Positions 43,169 to 56,618 are shown, numbered from the stretch's first letter. The stretch: 64,000 bases of DNA from Scolanthus callimorphus (GCA_033964015.1 CM066924.1:8042251-8106250), one strand, 5' to 3'. Made by a program: numbers and translations. The notes: generated by a model not told the origin, from the sequence alone.

Positions 43169-45155
43169 AAAATGAAGTCAAGTCAAAATCCTCCTGATGG
43201 ATTTTTTTTTCATGAGTGAGCTGGCTGTTGGGCCGCCTGTGGTCATTTCTTATGCGCCAGCGATGTTATGTCTAGCGGACTTATTTTTGGCAAGATGGCG
43301 ATGGCGAAGAAGATCAATTCAAAATCGGCGGCAAGAAAATCTAGGAAAAAGGTTAGACTTTACTGCGGTTTCCATTATTCTGCGAACTCTGCTCCGACTT
43401 ATTGATTGTTTTGTTGTTCAAAGCGTGCTTTCAAGGCGTTCATGAGTCAAATATCTAAGCAATCTGGCGGTAGCTTTGCATGCTTGTGGTTGCGTTCGGA
43501 AGGCAGCTACTAAACCACGATTTAATCTTAACTGTTGCTTCAGATTTAGCAGTCCTTGCTAGGTAATCGAAATTGAGATTTCTAACAAACGACCCGTTTT
43601 GTTTTCTTGAAAACTGCTGAAAACTCGTGCAATCAAAGAATGTTTGATAAACTAATCGAACTTCGAAGTCCGAATTTTTGGTTTTGATGTGAGATTTGTC
43701 AGCGCATTGAGTCAGTGTTATCCGCCTCACCTTCGCCTCGGCAGATCGCAAACCTTGGTGTTGAGAAATCTCACTATCAGGCTCAACCTCATCCAATAAG
43801 TGTTAATTATTGGCCACACGCCAACACACTGTCACATTTTCGGCTTCAACTTGCAGTAATCACACCTTTTTGCTGAAAAAATTAAGTTGAACCTACCCGT
43901 ACAGTCTATAGGGTCAGTGGGGTCTGAATGAAAAACGATCAAAATGAACCTTGCGTAACAACATGAACAAAGGAAGGTTCTAGCGAATTTTCACAGCATT
44001 TGGGCAAACGTTTCGGGAAATGTCTGACATGTTCTAGCGCTTGCAAAGGTGAACGCACTGTAAAAATGAAGCCATGACTTTGGTGAAGAGTTAAAGGAGT
44101 GATTTCATTAGTTTATTAAACGTCAGAAACATTATACCAAATTATTATATGGCAACGATAGTACGCGCGCTCTGATTGGCTAACGAGCGGGCGTAACTCT
44201 CCGTAATGCCCACGGGCATTATGGAAATTCTTAATGCCCGCTCGCAGTTCACGACTGACAAGCATTCATCTCCTTGAAATAACACAAATTCAAAAAGATT
44301 TTCAGCGAAATTCACAACAAGGAATACATGACACAGTATAACACAAATCTAACTTGTGACAAGAGGAAAATAAAGGCCTGAATATCAGAAATGACCTGTT
44401 TACAAAAGCAAACAGAGCCAAAAAGTTACTCCACGAAATTCGAGTCTATCCGGAGAAAATGAGAACTTAAGGGAGTCAAAATAGCAGCAAAAGATAAAAG
44501 CTACATGTAAAGTCAAAATTTAATGGGAATTCAAGAAACTAGAGAACAAAAATAATAACAGAAAGCGAGTTCAAACTTTGTGCTTACCGATAGTGAAGTC
44601 GTTCATTTCTTTTCTCTCTCCATCTCCTCGAGTTAAATTCATTCTTACTTGACGTTTGCTTTGCACAAAAGCCGGCTAAAATAACCATTGCAATTTTCTG
44701 GAGGATACCTTGTGAAGTATCTTCTTCAGGTTTAACTCTTCTTCCGTATTTATTAAAGGCATTTTCCTAGTGCAAAAGGAGCAATGTTTTCCCCAATGGT
44801 GCTAAAAAAAGTTGAGCTGACGTCGAAGACTTGCTTCCCGGTTGCCTGCCGTTTGAAACTTCTGTAACTCCCTCAAAAGTTTCTCACAAATGACTAAACA
44901 ACGTTATAAAATATCTGTAAAAGAAAGCCGGGATTCCGAAGTATTTGACATCCATAAGAGATTGATTACATTAGATCAAGTCTGGCGTGGTTTGTACACA
45001 CGGGTTTATTCTATCAGTTTGACTCAGAGAATGAAAAACTCTGAATGAACTCGAGCGCGACGCGGGCGCGTGTCTGAGTTATTTCGGCGGGAAAATGAAC
45101 GAGACGACTTCCGGTTCGTAAAAAGTTTATAGAAAAAGTGCCATATAATAAACAA
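43169..45155. other. Unassigned 2 kb
   Basis: No supported gene. A short plus-strand frame at 43292-43351 (MAMAKKINSKSAARKSRKK, in an AAGATGGCG context) ends at AAG|GTTAGA, which might be a small first exon, but nothing downstream supports it. A local gtaatgcccacgggcatta hairpin lies near 44202-44225. A 113-codon minus stretch (43796-43455) has no recognisable domain. Confidence 0.35.
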
Positions 45156-45293
45156 CTTACTAACCTCGACCGTTCGGGCATTACGTGAAATATCAAACCT
45201 CGGTTTTGGCATATCAACCTCGCTATCGCTCGGTCGATACGCCAAAACCTCAGTTTGATATTTCACATAATGCCCTCACTCTCGGTTAGTAAG
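45156..45293. mobile_element. 138 bp near-perfect palindrome
   Basis: cttactaacc...ggttagtaag: arms pair through 'gggcatta.gtgaaatatcaaa' and 'cctcggttttggc' around a 'gctatcgctcgg' centre. It belongs to the same style of short foldback MITEs as 38681-38868, with a different sequence. Confidence 0.75.
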
Positions 45294-45352
45294 TAGTTAA
45301 TATCGAGCTCAGCATAAAAAGTTTAGCTAAACTTTATTCTGAAGTTGCTCTA

Positions 45353-45577
45353 AAGGCCCATTTACATGCTGTGATTTGTCAGAAGGTGTCAGGCCGATTG
45401 TCGGACAGTGCATTCACACACTGCGATTTGTCGAGCCTCTGCTTCGATCTGGGAAGTGAAAAATCAGGCCCTACAACAAAAGTCTGTTGAGTCGCATCAA
45501 GTTTTTAGAAGTCGGTCCGACACAGAACGAATGTAAAGAAAATCGGCCCGACAAATCGGTGCGTGTAAATCAGCCTT
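45353..45577. mobile_element. hAT-like MITE, 225 bp
   Basis: AAGGCCCATTTACATGC at the left is matched imperfectly by the inverted right end (gcgtgtaaatcagcctt). Inner parts of the arms also match (gatttgtc, gtccgaca). Ends of this form are common in hAT MITEs, but no 8 bp duplication is evident. Confidence 0.6.
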
Positions 45578-46028
45578 CAATAGTTTTGCAGTCTACCAAA
45601 ACTTAACTTTCAAAGTGAATATGATACCATTCGACCACGAGTCACACATGGGGGTCCGGTTTATGTTTGTTGATCTTTAAAAATTAGCCAATTAGTGAAA
45701 AATCCATCCTCCACCTGAAAGTTCATTAATTTCAGTTTAGTAAATTCAGGGAGTTGGCAAAGTTTCAGGTCAAAATGTTGTAAATTGATCAAGAAACAGG
45801 TCTATGAATGTTTGAAATTGAATGTTGTTTCATTTGTGCACAGGCAATACCTCACCTGAGGCAGACCAGACTGTTGGTGGATTGAGTAATATTATTTGTA
45901 ATAATTGTGAAAAGCTCACTTATTTCCATTGACGTCTCCCATACATGTATGTTTGATGGGGAAATCACTTGGAATCCAATAAAAGTCACATAATTCTTGG
46001 TATCACTTACTTGGGTTGCAAATTTGAG

Positions 46029-46167
46029 GCTCTACCCCTGTGTAAGAACCTGTGTATTGTTCACAAGTTGCATCACAAAGCTTCTTTTGCTTAGTAGAAC
46101 AAATCATGATGAAATAAGAACTAAACACAAAGGGGTTCTCTGGGAATGGTTCTTACACCTGGGTTAA
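46029..46167 (-). mobile_element. Short TIR element, copy 2 of 2
   Basis: Inverted relative to 880-1038. TIR: 'tgtgtaagaacc' at about 46040 and 'ggttcttacacc' at about 46149. Interior matches copy 1 through 'aagctttgtgatgca', 'atcatgat' and 'ctttgtgtttagtt'. Confidence 0.7.
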
Positions 46168-47020
46168 CCCAAATTTAGGTGGGTTTTAGGGTCATTCAAA
46201 CTAGATTCCCTTGTCTTTTTTTTTCTTCTTTTCAGCTCACTCCCCTCCACTATTGTATTACACAATGGGAGTTCTACTGGATTCCCCACCAAATAAAATA
46301 TACAAGAGACATAAGAGGAATTAAGACAAATTTTACCAGGATTTCAAGCAATTTTGACAGAAAGTGGTAAAAAAATCCAGTTACTCAAAACTTAAGAACC
46401 CCTTGGCTTGATTTTGGTTTGCTTTCGAAGAACTATATATAAGGAATAACTTGGGTTCATCCCACCATGAAATTCACACAGAAAGTGGAGAAATTAAATT
46501 TCAAAGTTTACCACCTGGAGTACAATAATAGGAAAACTCCATGTCAAGCGCAATTCCTTCAAAACCCCTATACCTTTGTATATAAACGTATTTTCATAGG
46601 TTCTCTTCAAGATTTCTTGATGGAACTAACTCGAGTTACTTCTTGCATGCAAACCTTTCAAAAGATGCAATAAAGTCAATAGGTGTACTGTCTAGGAACC
46701 CGATTTTTGGCTCGAATCACTAAAACAAAACTTTGCAATGTATTTGCAAACAAAAATACTCAGTCCACTTTTAGTCTGGTCTGCCTGTGGTTTGTGTGAG
46801 AAAAGCGTTTGCCACCCAAATTTTGTTTTGCATGAGAAATGATAATTCGATGGATAATTTCATGGTGGTTTCTTCACTTTTTCAAACCTTGTGGTTTCAT
46901 GAGGACTTGGCAAATTAACTATAATAAAATATGAAACATCTACTGTCTATGGACCTCCTTAAGTACCCTGGATCCAAAGTCACTTTCATGTTAGTAAGTT
47001 TACTAAATTTTAATATAAAA
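46168..47020. other. Unassigned, no gene seen
   Basis: AT-rich sequence with short open stretches only (64-68 codons). No domain, repeat structure or RNA gene recognised. Confidence 0.35.
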
Positions 47021-47338
47021 CAGGGTTCGTACGCGTCCTGGAATATCCTGGATTTTCATTCCCTTGAATGGATTCATTTCCTTCAAGTCCTTGAAAGTCC
47101 TGGAATTTTAAGGAAAATTGTTTAAAATCTTTAAACTGAAATGTGGTTGAATCAGTCAGTTTCGTGAATTTGATTTTGGACTGCAAATTACGACATCCTT
47201 CAGACTTATCATGTTTTTTTTTTTTTGGGGGGGGGGCATTTCTACCCAATAAAATCTCCTGGGAAACTCCTGGAAAAATAACTAAAGACTTCCTGGAAAA
47301 TACTGGATTTTTGTCATTCAGAAAGCGTACAAACCCTG
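47021..47338. mobile_element. hAT-type MITE, 318 bp
   Basis: CAGGGTTCGTACGC at 47021 pairs with gcgtacaaaccctg ending at 47338. CAGGG ends and internal 'tcctggaa' repeats in both orientations are typical of hAT non-autonomous elements. A T12-G10 run interrupts it near 47215-47236. The expected 8 bp duplication is not conserved. An (aat)n run follows at 47339-47354. Confidence 0.7.
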
Positions 47339-47825
47339 AATAATAATAATAATATTTTTTTAGGGATGCCAAGGAAACAGAGGTATGGTCAGAAAATAAA
47401 ACTATAGCACAAATAAATACAATTCTGAACTTTGAAAAGGCCAAATTATACACAAAAAAGGCAAAGTATGCCTTTTCTGGAAAACAACAAGGTTTAATTT
47501 TCTAGAGCTCGTAAGGCCAAAACATTTTGACCAAGAAGATGGTGTAAAGTATGGGAAATAAGAGTACAGTCCAACAAGCAACTGAAAAACCCTGGAATTT
47601 TGTTAATTTTAATCTCACATTCTGATTGGCCATCCAATAGCAGGGCTGTAGCAAGACTCCAAAAACTGGGGGGGCACGACATATAAAAAACTCAAGGCTA
47701 ATTTTTTGGGGAAAGATTATACTCTTTTGTGCGCAAAGCGCACCGAAAATTTAGAGCCCAGCATGTCAAATTACCGCATGATTGGTTGAACTTTGATATG
47801 CAGGGTACAAAATCCAGAGTTTAGG
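47339..47825. other. Unassigned flank of LINE B
   Basis: No gene seen. Between the hAT MITE and the poly-A end of LINE B; contains an (aat)n run at its start and a 'ctgggggggcacgacat' patch at about 47665, otherwise unstructured. Confidence 0.4.
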
Positions 47826-47835
47826 TTTTTTTTTT

Positions 47836-50800
47836 GTATTTAAACATCTTTATTTATTTTAATTTCTTACAAAATAGACAATTACAAAAACCCCGTACTA
47901 CCACAACAAACATCGAAAACACGAGAAAAAAAAACTAACTAACTAACTAACAAGCAAAAACAAACAGACGGAAAAAAAAACGATAAAAAGGCACATTATC
48001 AATAATAACTATTGTAGTGCTTTACAGCCGAATAAATTGTGGCAGTTTAGGCGGAATTCCACTTTCCCTCTTCTTATATATGATATACTTAAAAATTAAT
48101 AATATAAAGTTACATATAGGGGAGTACTCGGAGCAATTAATACCGAATATTATATTTGAAAGAGTCAATGGTGGTAACACTAATCTAGCCTCTTCCGCAC
48201 ACCATATCCTAATGTCAAAATATAAGGACTTCGATTCGGTACATTCGTAAAAAAGATGGTCAATAGTCTCATATTGGGAATGACAAAAGCTACAGCGGGG
48301 AGACGAAACCATATTAAAATGGTATAATTTCTTATTCAAATACAGTATATTATTCAAAATTTTAAATTGGAAGTTACGAAGATATGCATCGATTGTAGTT
48401 GTATAAACTAACGTATACACATCTTCCCACCGAACAGGACATTGAAGTCTACGCTCAATATTAGCCTGAGCAGTAGGAGGAGTATATTTTCGATAAATAT
48501 ACCAATTGTAAATAATCTTTGTATTTAAATCCTCCATAAAAAAACATTTATCTCCCAGATGTAACTCAGTACTACACGTTGTAAAAATTCTATGATTTCA
48601 AGAGACAAAGTTTTTAAATTCTCCCGCCACGTGCGTGGAATGCAGTGAATTAAGTTGGCCCAGTTAAGTGTTACAAATAACGGAAGTCCTAGCTTTAAAA
48701 TTGACGCACTTGACAAAATACCCCCAGACTCTCTATCACAGATATCAATTACCCTTAAAAAACCCTTATTGCTTAAAAGGTGTATTATCTTGAAATCAAT
48801 GAAGCCTTTAATGTATTTGTTATTCCACAGGGGCTGACCCAAAATAGAATCTAAATCATTTTCTAAATTAACTGAACTTTCACTAATTTCAGCCCATGAT
48901 TCTAGTACTTTCCTATAAAAAGGGGGGAGGGTTGAAGGCACCACCGTAACATCAAAATTTTTTCCAATACATTTAGCTCCACCTATTGATTTCAAATAGA
49001 AGCCCGGAATTATTTTCCATAATTTTTCCTCTGGAGATAGTAGCTTTTTAGCCCACATAACCAGTCGTGCTTTAACTATACTTTCAAAATCCGGGGCTTT
49101 CAACCCTCCCTTATCGTAGTCTGCAATTAACGAAGCATGCTTTATTTTAGGCTTCCGCCCATTCCAAATAAATAAATTTATCTCAGATTGGACTAACTTA
49201 ATAAAAGCTTGAGAAACTACTACTTTTGAGCAAACGTATGACAACTTAGACAAAGCTAAGCTTTTGAGAATTTTGAATTTTTCCGTAGAGCGTTAGATTA
49301 CGAGTACTCCAAATCGACAGGACTGCTCTGAGTTTTTCCATATTACGTTCTAAATTATTCTTATGCCAAAAGTCTAAATTGTAAGAGAAATGAACTCCTA
49401 ATATTTTGACCCCATTACGCTGAAAGTCGATCCATTTCATGTCTACTCTCCTAACCTTGGACTACTCGCGGCCGTAAAGCCAACCTATTTCCGATTTGAA
49501 AAAATTTAATTTAAGTGAAGAATATTCATAGAAAGTATCCAACTCCAACAAAGTTTCATCTAAGGATTGTAAATTTGCCAGACAAAAGGTAGCATTATTT
49601 TTTCTCATTCTTTCCTATTTTTATACCTTCGATTCTTTTATTAGAGCGGACACTAATTGCCAGTATTTCAAAAACTAATATAAAAAGAAGAGGTGAAATT
49701 GGGTCACCTTGCTTTGAACCTCTGGTTATGTCAAACAACTCGGTAGCATGGCCATTGTTTAGAACACAGCTCTGATTGTCCTTAAGAATCACTCTTATCC
49801 ATTGTATAAAGGAGGCACCAAAGCCAAACACTTGTAATACAGCGAAAATAAAAGAATGCTCCAGACTATCAAAAACCTTTTCAAAGTCTGCTGCGAAAAG
49901 GAGAGATTTAATTTTTTTATCTTGAACGTAGTACATCAAATCATCGATTATACGAATGGGTTTCTCAATGTTTCTACCTTTAACAAATGCGCTCTGATCT
50001 TCGTGAATAATTATTGGTAAGATTTCGACTAAACGGGAGCTCAGCGCCTTGCTACAAATCTTTGAATCGACATTAATCAGACTTATGGGACGCCAATTAT
50101 CTAGAAAACGATTGTCTTTATCGGGCTTTTCAACCAATGTAATCACTGCTTGTTTCTGAGATGTCGTTAAACATCCTTTATCAAAACAATTATTTAAACA
50201 ATTAACTAAATCCGATCCAAGTTGACTCCAAAACGCACAATAGAACTCTTTTGTTAGGCCGTCCATTCCCGGGGATTTTGAATTTCCCATTTTCTGGAGG
50301 GCTTGGTAACATTCAGTCATCGTTAAATACCCTTCCTTGTCACTCAGCTGCGGTGTATTGAGGCTTTCCAAATAAGCAAGACATTCGGCTTCTGTTCTTG
50401 ATGATTTTGACGCATATAGGTTACCATAAAACTGGCGTATATGATTCAAAATAGTTTTAGGGTTCGTAGTTAACCGATCGGGGGTCTTTATTTGCTTAAT
50501 ATGAGTCTTAGTCTTATTTCTTTTTCAAGAGATAAAAAATATCGATTATTTTTCTCACCAAGCTCATAGTAAGAGGCACGGGACCTAATAATCAGACCAT
50601 CCGTAACATAATTACTAAAAATTTCTAATTTATTAATTAATCGCTCATGCTCTAACTGCAAATCATCAATCGATTCCCAATTCGTTATCGCCTCAATTTT
50701 CTTTATTTCCTCCTCTATAGACTTATAATCGATATAAATTTTTTTCGCTCTGTCCTTAGTAAACCGAAGAGTATATTTCCGAATTTCGTATTTTAATAAC

Positions 50801-51031
50801 TCCCAGCAGATCTGAGGATCATTGACAGAGTTTCTATTGAAATCAATTTTACATTCTTCTATTAACTTCGAAAGTTCTTTCATGTAAACGGAATCATTCA
50901 CGAGTGAGTTATTAAACTTCCAAAATGAAGGTCCGTGTTTTTGGTAAGGAACAGATTTCAGATGGAGTGAAATCGCTGAATGGTCTGTCGAAGGCGCTGG
51001 AGTTATATCGATTCCACTAACGTCCGATTGT
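47836..51031 (-). pseudogene. LINE B ORF2, endonuclease end, RT and C-terminus
   Basis: Read from 51031 downward: the endonuclease end (STDHSAISLHL), a linker (50488), a frameshift, then reverse transcriptase (50449-49595) with KSPGMDGLTKEFY, NWRPISLINVD, FAADFEKVFDSLEH and GSKQGDPISPLLF. The catalytic FADD box expected after GKNEKK is missing: the sequence jumps to NNATFCLANLQSL, indicating a deletion of about 20 bp near 49600. After further shifts come MKWIDFQRNGVKILGVHFSY (49440), a segment at 49253-48525 and a zinc-knuckle end CSFCHSQYETIDHLFYEC (48537-48022). The protein is not functional. Confidence 0.88.
51019..51031 (+). repeat. Left target-site duplication of LINE C
   Basis: AACGTCCGATTGT, repeated at 61487-61499 directly after LINE C's poly-A. 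The leading AA may belong to either the duplication or the poly-A. It lies in LINE B coding sequence and proves the order of insertion. Confidence 0.92.
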
Positions 51032-51101
51032 GACAATGGGTCGAGTAATGGCAGAGTGAGGACGCGTAGTAACCTGTGCTCCGCAAAAAATTAGTTTGCT
51101 C

Positions 51102-51974
51102 AATGGAAATTCTGTCTAACGCCCTTAAAAGAAAAGAACGTAAAAGTAGTTCCGAGACAGAAGTGCTTGATGTAAAAAAAACGAAGGTGGGGAGTGAAGA
51201 GGACGAGATTTTTGAAGTTTTAGACATGGCTGAAACCATGTCGAGCAAAATTGACTTGGTCTTGTCGAAACTCACAAGTATGGAAGCGAAGGTTGACGAA
51301 CTGGGAGAAAGATTACGAACGTGGAAAGTAGAACAGCCGACATCGAAAGAAAGGTCAATGGCCTAGAGGGTTCGCTTAGTCAGATTAAGGCTAATGCGAA
51401 AGCTACGGACACAAAAGTGAACGAACTAGACGCTGGCCTACATGCTTTGAACAAAGAAATGGAAGACCTCAGGAAGCAATGGTTCAAGCTCAAGGAAAAC
51501 TCTGCAGAAAAAAGCGAGTTAGAGCAAGTAAAGCAAGAACGGCTCTACTTGGAAGTATATTCGCGTAGAGAAAACCTGCGATTCCACGGCGTGCCTGAGG
51601 TGAGCCCCGAAGAAGATACGGAGGAGGTACTCAAAGATTTTCTTTCGAAAACGCTTGGGATGGAGGACGCGGATACTATAGAGTTTCAAAGAGTTCATCG
51701 CGTTGGTGGCAGGCCCACGGCAGACAAACACCGCCAGATCATTGCCAGATTCCTCAGATACCCGGACAGGGAAGAAGTTTTTAGCCGTGCAGTTAAAATG
51801 AAACCTGGATCGGGATACGGCGTCTCTGCAGATCTCCCGAAAGCTATTATGGAAAAAAGATCGAAATTGATGCCCAAGCTAAAAGCAGCAAAAGAGGCGG
51901 GTAGGAAGGCGTATTTTAGCCGGGCGCAGCCGGACAAATTATATATAGATAATCGCTTAGTTGAAGTCATTTGA
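51102..51974 (+). pseudogene. LINE C ORF1, coiled coil and RRM-type domain
   Basis: Begins MEILSNALKRKERKSSSETE. A heptad-like region (SLSQIKANAKATDTKVNEL, MEDLRKQWFKLKE) is followed by the L1 ORF1 ('transposase 22') RNA-binding core: YSRRENLRFHGVPE, EFQRVHRVGG, RQIIARFLRYPDREEVF. The C-terminus is ADLPKAIMEKRSKLMPKLKA and DNRLVEVI. A single frameshift lies near 51320 (frame ERLRT passes to VESRTADIE). The L1 protein would coat its own RNA as a trimer; this copy would not make it full length. Confidence 0.88.
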
Positions 51975-52337
51975 CCTTGATTTTTGTTTTGTTTACATCT
52001 TTATTTGCTTTCACCTCCACTGACTTAACTAGGAATTTTTCTCTTACATGCAAATTTTAACTAGCTTAGAGCAGCATACAAAATGTTAAGGTCATGCAAA
52101 AATGCTTTGTTACTCTAAGTGATCAATTTCCATGGTCAGATTCATTTATCGCGGAGCACAGAGGAACAAAGAAATAACTTTTTTTCTTTGTCCAATCACT
52201 TGGCCTAGCCAGCGTAGCATAACAGTTGATTTAACTGGCTGCGCTTTATAAAGCATGTAGGGTTATGGGGACAACAATTGGAAGTGGGAAAGCATTGTAC
52301 TCGTGGGTTATTGATTACACTTCTTTTATCGATTATG

Positions 52338-55299
52338 GCTAATTTACAATTCAAACTTCTCTCGCTCAATGTTCGAGGAATGCGCGCTCTTAAGAAACGC
52401 GAAATGATTTTAGAATGGTTAAATAAGCAGAGTGTTGATATTTGCTTTCTTCAGGAAACCGGAAGTACAAAAGAGATCGAAGGGTTGTGGCGTTCTCAGT
52501 GGTCAGGAGATATTTTTTTCTCACATGGTTCAACACAAAGTAAAGGGGTAGCTGTTCTAGTGAAAAGCACATTGGATTTCAAACTTAATGAATTGTACAG
52601 GGACAACGAAGGGAGGCTTATCTTAATTGACGCTTTAATACAAGATGAACGATTTCTTTTGTTAAATGTATACGCGCCCGACAAAACAAAAGAACAAGAG
52701 CGATTCTTTGTGCAAGTCGCAGAGGTAATGGATGAGTTTACTAATAGAAAACAATTACCCATGTTATTATTAGGCGGTGACTGGAATACAATTTTCGATC
52801 CCGACTTAGATTGTTCTGGTGGAAATCCAAAAAGAAAAGATTCGGTTAAGATATTAGAGGAGATTATATTGGATCATGATTTGATTGATATTTGGCGGGT
52901 TAGAAATCCAGAAACAAAAAGGTTTTCCTGGAGACAGAAATCACCCTTAATTCAAAGACGACTGGATTTCTGGTTGATGAGTGACGTTTTTCAGGAAAGT
53001 ATCAACAACGCACAAATAAAAACGGCCATTAAAACAGACCACTCGGCGGTTACTTTGGATGTTAATAACCTCACCCAATCTTCGCAACGCGGCCCATCGT
53101 ATTGGAAACTCAATACTAGCTTATGAGATGATAAGTCGTACGTAGAACTAATAGATAAAAACCTGACAAATTGGGCAGAAGATAAAATTGAGACTGAAGA
53201 CCCCAGAGTTCGATGGGAGTGGCTCAAATACAACATTCGAAAGGAAAGCATAACGTACAGTAAGAAAAAAGCTCGGAAAAGACGGAATAGGCTAGATGAG
53301 TTAGAAAAAGAGCTATCGGAAAGAGAAAAAGTCCTGGCTGCGCAACCAAGTGAGGGGAACTTAAGCAAATTAGAGGACGTCAAGCTGAAATGTGAAAGTG
53401 AGTTTGACTATATTGTACAGGGTTCAATCATTCGCTCACGAGCACAGTGGTATGAGCAGGGAGAGAGGAATAACAAATACTTTTTGAGTCTAGGAAATAC
53501 AAAAAGAAGGAAAGGTACATTGAGAAAAATTTTACAAGCAGATGGAAAGGAAGTACTAATCCTAAAACTATTATGCAAGAGTTGCAAAACTTCTACGAGG
53601 AATTATACAACAAAAAACACTCAAACGAGGCTGAAATGGCATCGAGGAATTTTCTTATTTCTGATTCCATCCCCAGATTATCATCTCAGTTGCGCGAATC
53701 ATGTGAAGGGAAGCTAACTATGGCGGAGTGTTTTAACGCTTTAAATTTATTCGAAAATAATAAGACACCGGGAAACGACGGGCTCCCTGTGGAGTTCTAT
53801 AAGGCTTTTTGGGCAAAAATTGGTAAATATCTGGTGGCCTCTTTAAATTACTCCTATCTTCATGGGTAACTATCCACTACACAAAAGCAAGCTATAATTA
53901 GTTTGATAGAAAAAAAGGATAAAGACAAAAGGTTAATATCAAACTGGCGCCCAATCTCGCTTTTAAACGTTGATTTGAAAATAGGCTCAAAGGTAATCAA
54001 GAGTCGTCTTGAAAAAATACTCCCGCATATCATTCACTTTGACCAGAACGCATATGTTAAGGGGCGCACAATCTTTGATGCAGTTCGCACCATTGATTAT
54101 TTAATCGAGTTTGTCACTTCAAAAGGGTGTAACAGTATCCTTACAACGATAGATTTCGAAAAAGCATTCGATTCGCTTGATTGGCATTTTTTAACAAGAG
54201 CTCTTGAAGTATTTGGTTTTGGTAATTCTTTTATTCGATGGATTCATACTTTTTACAATAACATTTCTAGTTGCGTCCTCAACAATGGTCACTCTTCTCC
54301 GTACTTTAGTGTTAAAAGAGGTGTCCGTCAAGGCGATCCTCTTTCTCCATTCTTATTTATAATAGCACTAGAACTACTTGCAATAGCAATCCGAAACGAC
54401 GAAAACATAACCGGCATAGATGTTGACGGCAAGGTCCTGAATTAGTTGTTTTCGCCGATGACATGACTGTCTTTTTGAAAGATAAATCGTCGTATCATCG
54501 CCTGTATGAAATATTGAAACAATTTGGCAAGTGCTCGGGTCTTAAGATTAACCAAAGAAAAACAGAAGTTATGCCCCTTGGGGGCATGAGACTCGCAGAT
54601 CCCAGGAGCTCGGAGTTAAAGAAATCAAGTCGATGGTCAAAGTTCTTGGAGTTCATTTTTCTACAGACCAGGCAGAACAATATAAAGCAAATTTTGAGTC
54701 AATAGAAAAAGCCTTAAAGAATATCTTAGTGCATGGAATTGGAGACGCTTAACGTTAATAGGGCGGATACAAATAATTAAATCAATTGCCATACCAAAGT
54801 TACTGTATCGTATATGTTTAATATCAGCATACAAAAACTCATTTATTAAGAACTTTAATAGTTTATTATTTTCATTCGTCTGGAAGGGGAAAACTGACAA
54901 AATCAAGCGCTCTGTTTTAATAGGCCCTCTTGAAAAAGGAGGCTTAAAAATGCCAGATATTGAAACAATGATAAAAGTCCAGCGGGTAATGTGCATCAAA
55001 AATATTTGCAAGACAATGCAGCCGGATGGAAATTTTTTCTAGACAGCTATCTACAAAAAGTTGGCAAGAAATTTCTATTCCAGTGCAATTACGATTTTAA
55101 GTCGCTTCCAATATCGGCTCCAAAATTCTATGAAGAATGTATAAGGGCTTGGTCTTGTTTTAACCAGAGCGATCCTCTCACCCTTGATGATATTAGTAAT
55201 CAAATTATATGGAACAACAGTATGTAGCCGTAGAAAAAAGTCTTTATATTGCAAAAACTTAGTGAATTGTGGTATTTCGAAAGTAGGCGACCTTTTTAA
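52338..55299 (+). pseudogene. LINE C ORF2, endonuclease and RT, interrupted
   Basis: Starts MANLQFKLLSLNVRGMRALK. Endonuclease landmarks: LNVRG, FLQETG, GGDWNT and TDHS. An in-frame TGA follows at 53124. RT: NNKTPGNDGLPVEFYKAF (53760), a stop at 53867, NWRPISLLNVDLKIGSK, TTIDFEKAFDSLDW (catalytic), GVRQGDPLSPFLF, then, after a one-base shift near 54440, VVFADDMTVFLKD with the FADD catalytic pair. Additional shifts occur near 54600 and 54740. The frame reaches GISKVGDLFK at 55299, where the foldback element is inserted. Continues at 60419. Confidence 0.9.
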
Positions 55300-56453
55300 G
55301 AGCCGCTGCCTGTAAATATCAAACATCGTCCGACAGATCAAAAAAATCGACCTCCAGTTTATTTTATAAAATGAGCTGCCATATGGAACTATTTTCGAAA
55401 ATGGAGTTTAAAAATTTCAGCGAGTTTAATTTTTTCGAGAAATCTCGTCAAGTCTGATTTCACCCAAATAGGGCTCGTCGCGACAACGAAAATCGCAAAA
55501 TGTTGCCTAGATTGGGAAGCCTCGCAAAGCCTGAAAGCGAAAGATATTGAGATTTTGTTTTCGATCTCATAAAAGTGGGTCATCTAGATGGCTGGAAAAC
55601 GGAAAGGTTATTTTTGCTTTTGATTTTCCAAAAATTTACCGGACCCTATATGAGCCCCGTCAAAAGCAAAAATCGTTCTGCTTAAATTTGACTAGAATTC
55701 AGGGCAAGAATCTCAGCTGGTGCGCATCGAATTTTCAATAAAAATGTTTTTACATTGTTCCCAATCTTTTATTTCTATCATATAAAAAAATTAATCGCGG
55801 CCCGCAATTATTTACCTTCTACGAAAGCGAAACGTCGAAGTCACTTTTGCATTTTTCACATGACACGCGATTCAAATTGACTTCATGCCAGGAAGGGAAA
55901 TATTCACATTTACTTGTTTGAATTGTTCTAAAAAGGCATTTATTATTATAGAAATAGTCATAGAAGTCAGGTTAGCTGTCGTAGCTTTAGATTTAGTAAT
56001 ATACAGATTTAGAATTTCCAATCTGTGAACATAATTAGCATAAAGCGAGACAGTTCTTGCGTGAGAAGTTGATTCACTCCGAATTTACACATCTTTTCTT
56101 AGAGGAGGAATTTTCCCAACATGTACACTAGTTGCTCCTGAAAGGAATCGCTCCTTTTATTTTACCAACTGGAAGATAAGATAACTTTTGTATTTTTAGG
56201 CTTCGAAGTGCAAAGCTCCTCGTGGTTTTGCTGTTTCAATTGTTTTCCCAGCCGATGGTAATTGAATTACTTTAGCCGAGTTATTTTTTAGCGCGTGGAA
56301 ATGAACATGAATTAAAAGCTCTCATAAATCGGAAATAAAATAAACGAATTACTAGCAAATGTACTCTTTCATTTGGGTTTATAATTTGAGTCTTTGGTTT
56401 TTCAATTTGCTAATTTTGCATCTTACGAGGTTTTCTGAGATTTAGGCGTTACG

Positions 56454-56618
56454 CGTTTTGTAAGGGGCCGACCATTTAACTTTTGAGGGGGGGGGGGCTT
56501 TTTTGTTGGTGCAAGATTTGTTTTTTCTACCTCTGTTAAGCGGTGAGAATTTTTTTCCAATAAAAAAGAAGGGTTTTAGTCATCATTTTGCTGTGCAGGA
56601 AATTTGTTTGCAAAAAAG

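Noticed and set aside
43292..43351. Plus-strand first exon MAMAKKINSKSAARKSRKK
   Set aside because: Only 20 codons and a weak donor (AAG|GTTAGA); ATGGCG contexts recur in repeats of this window.
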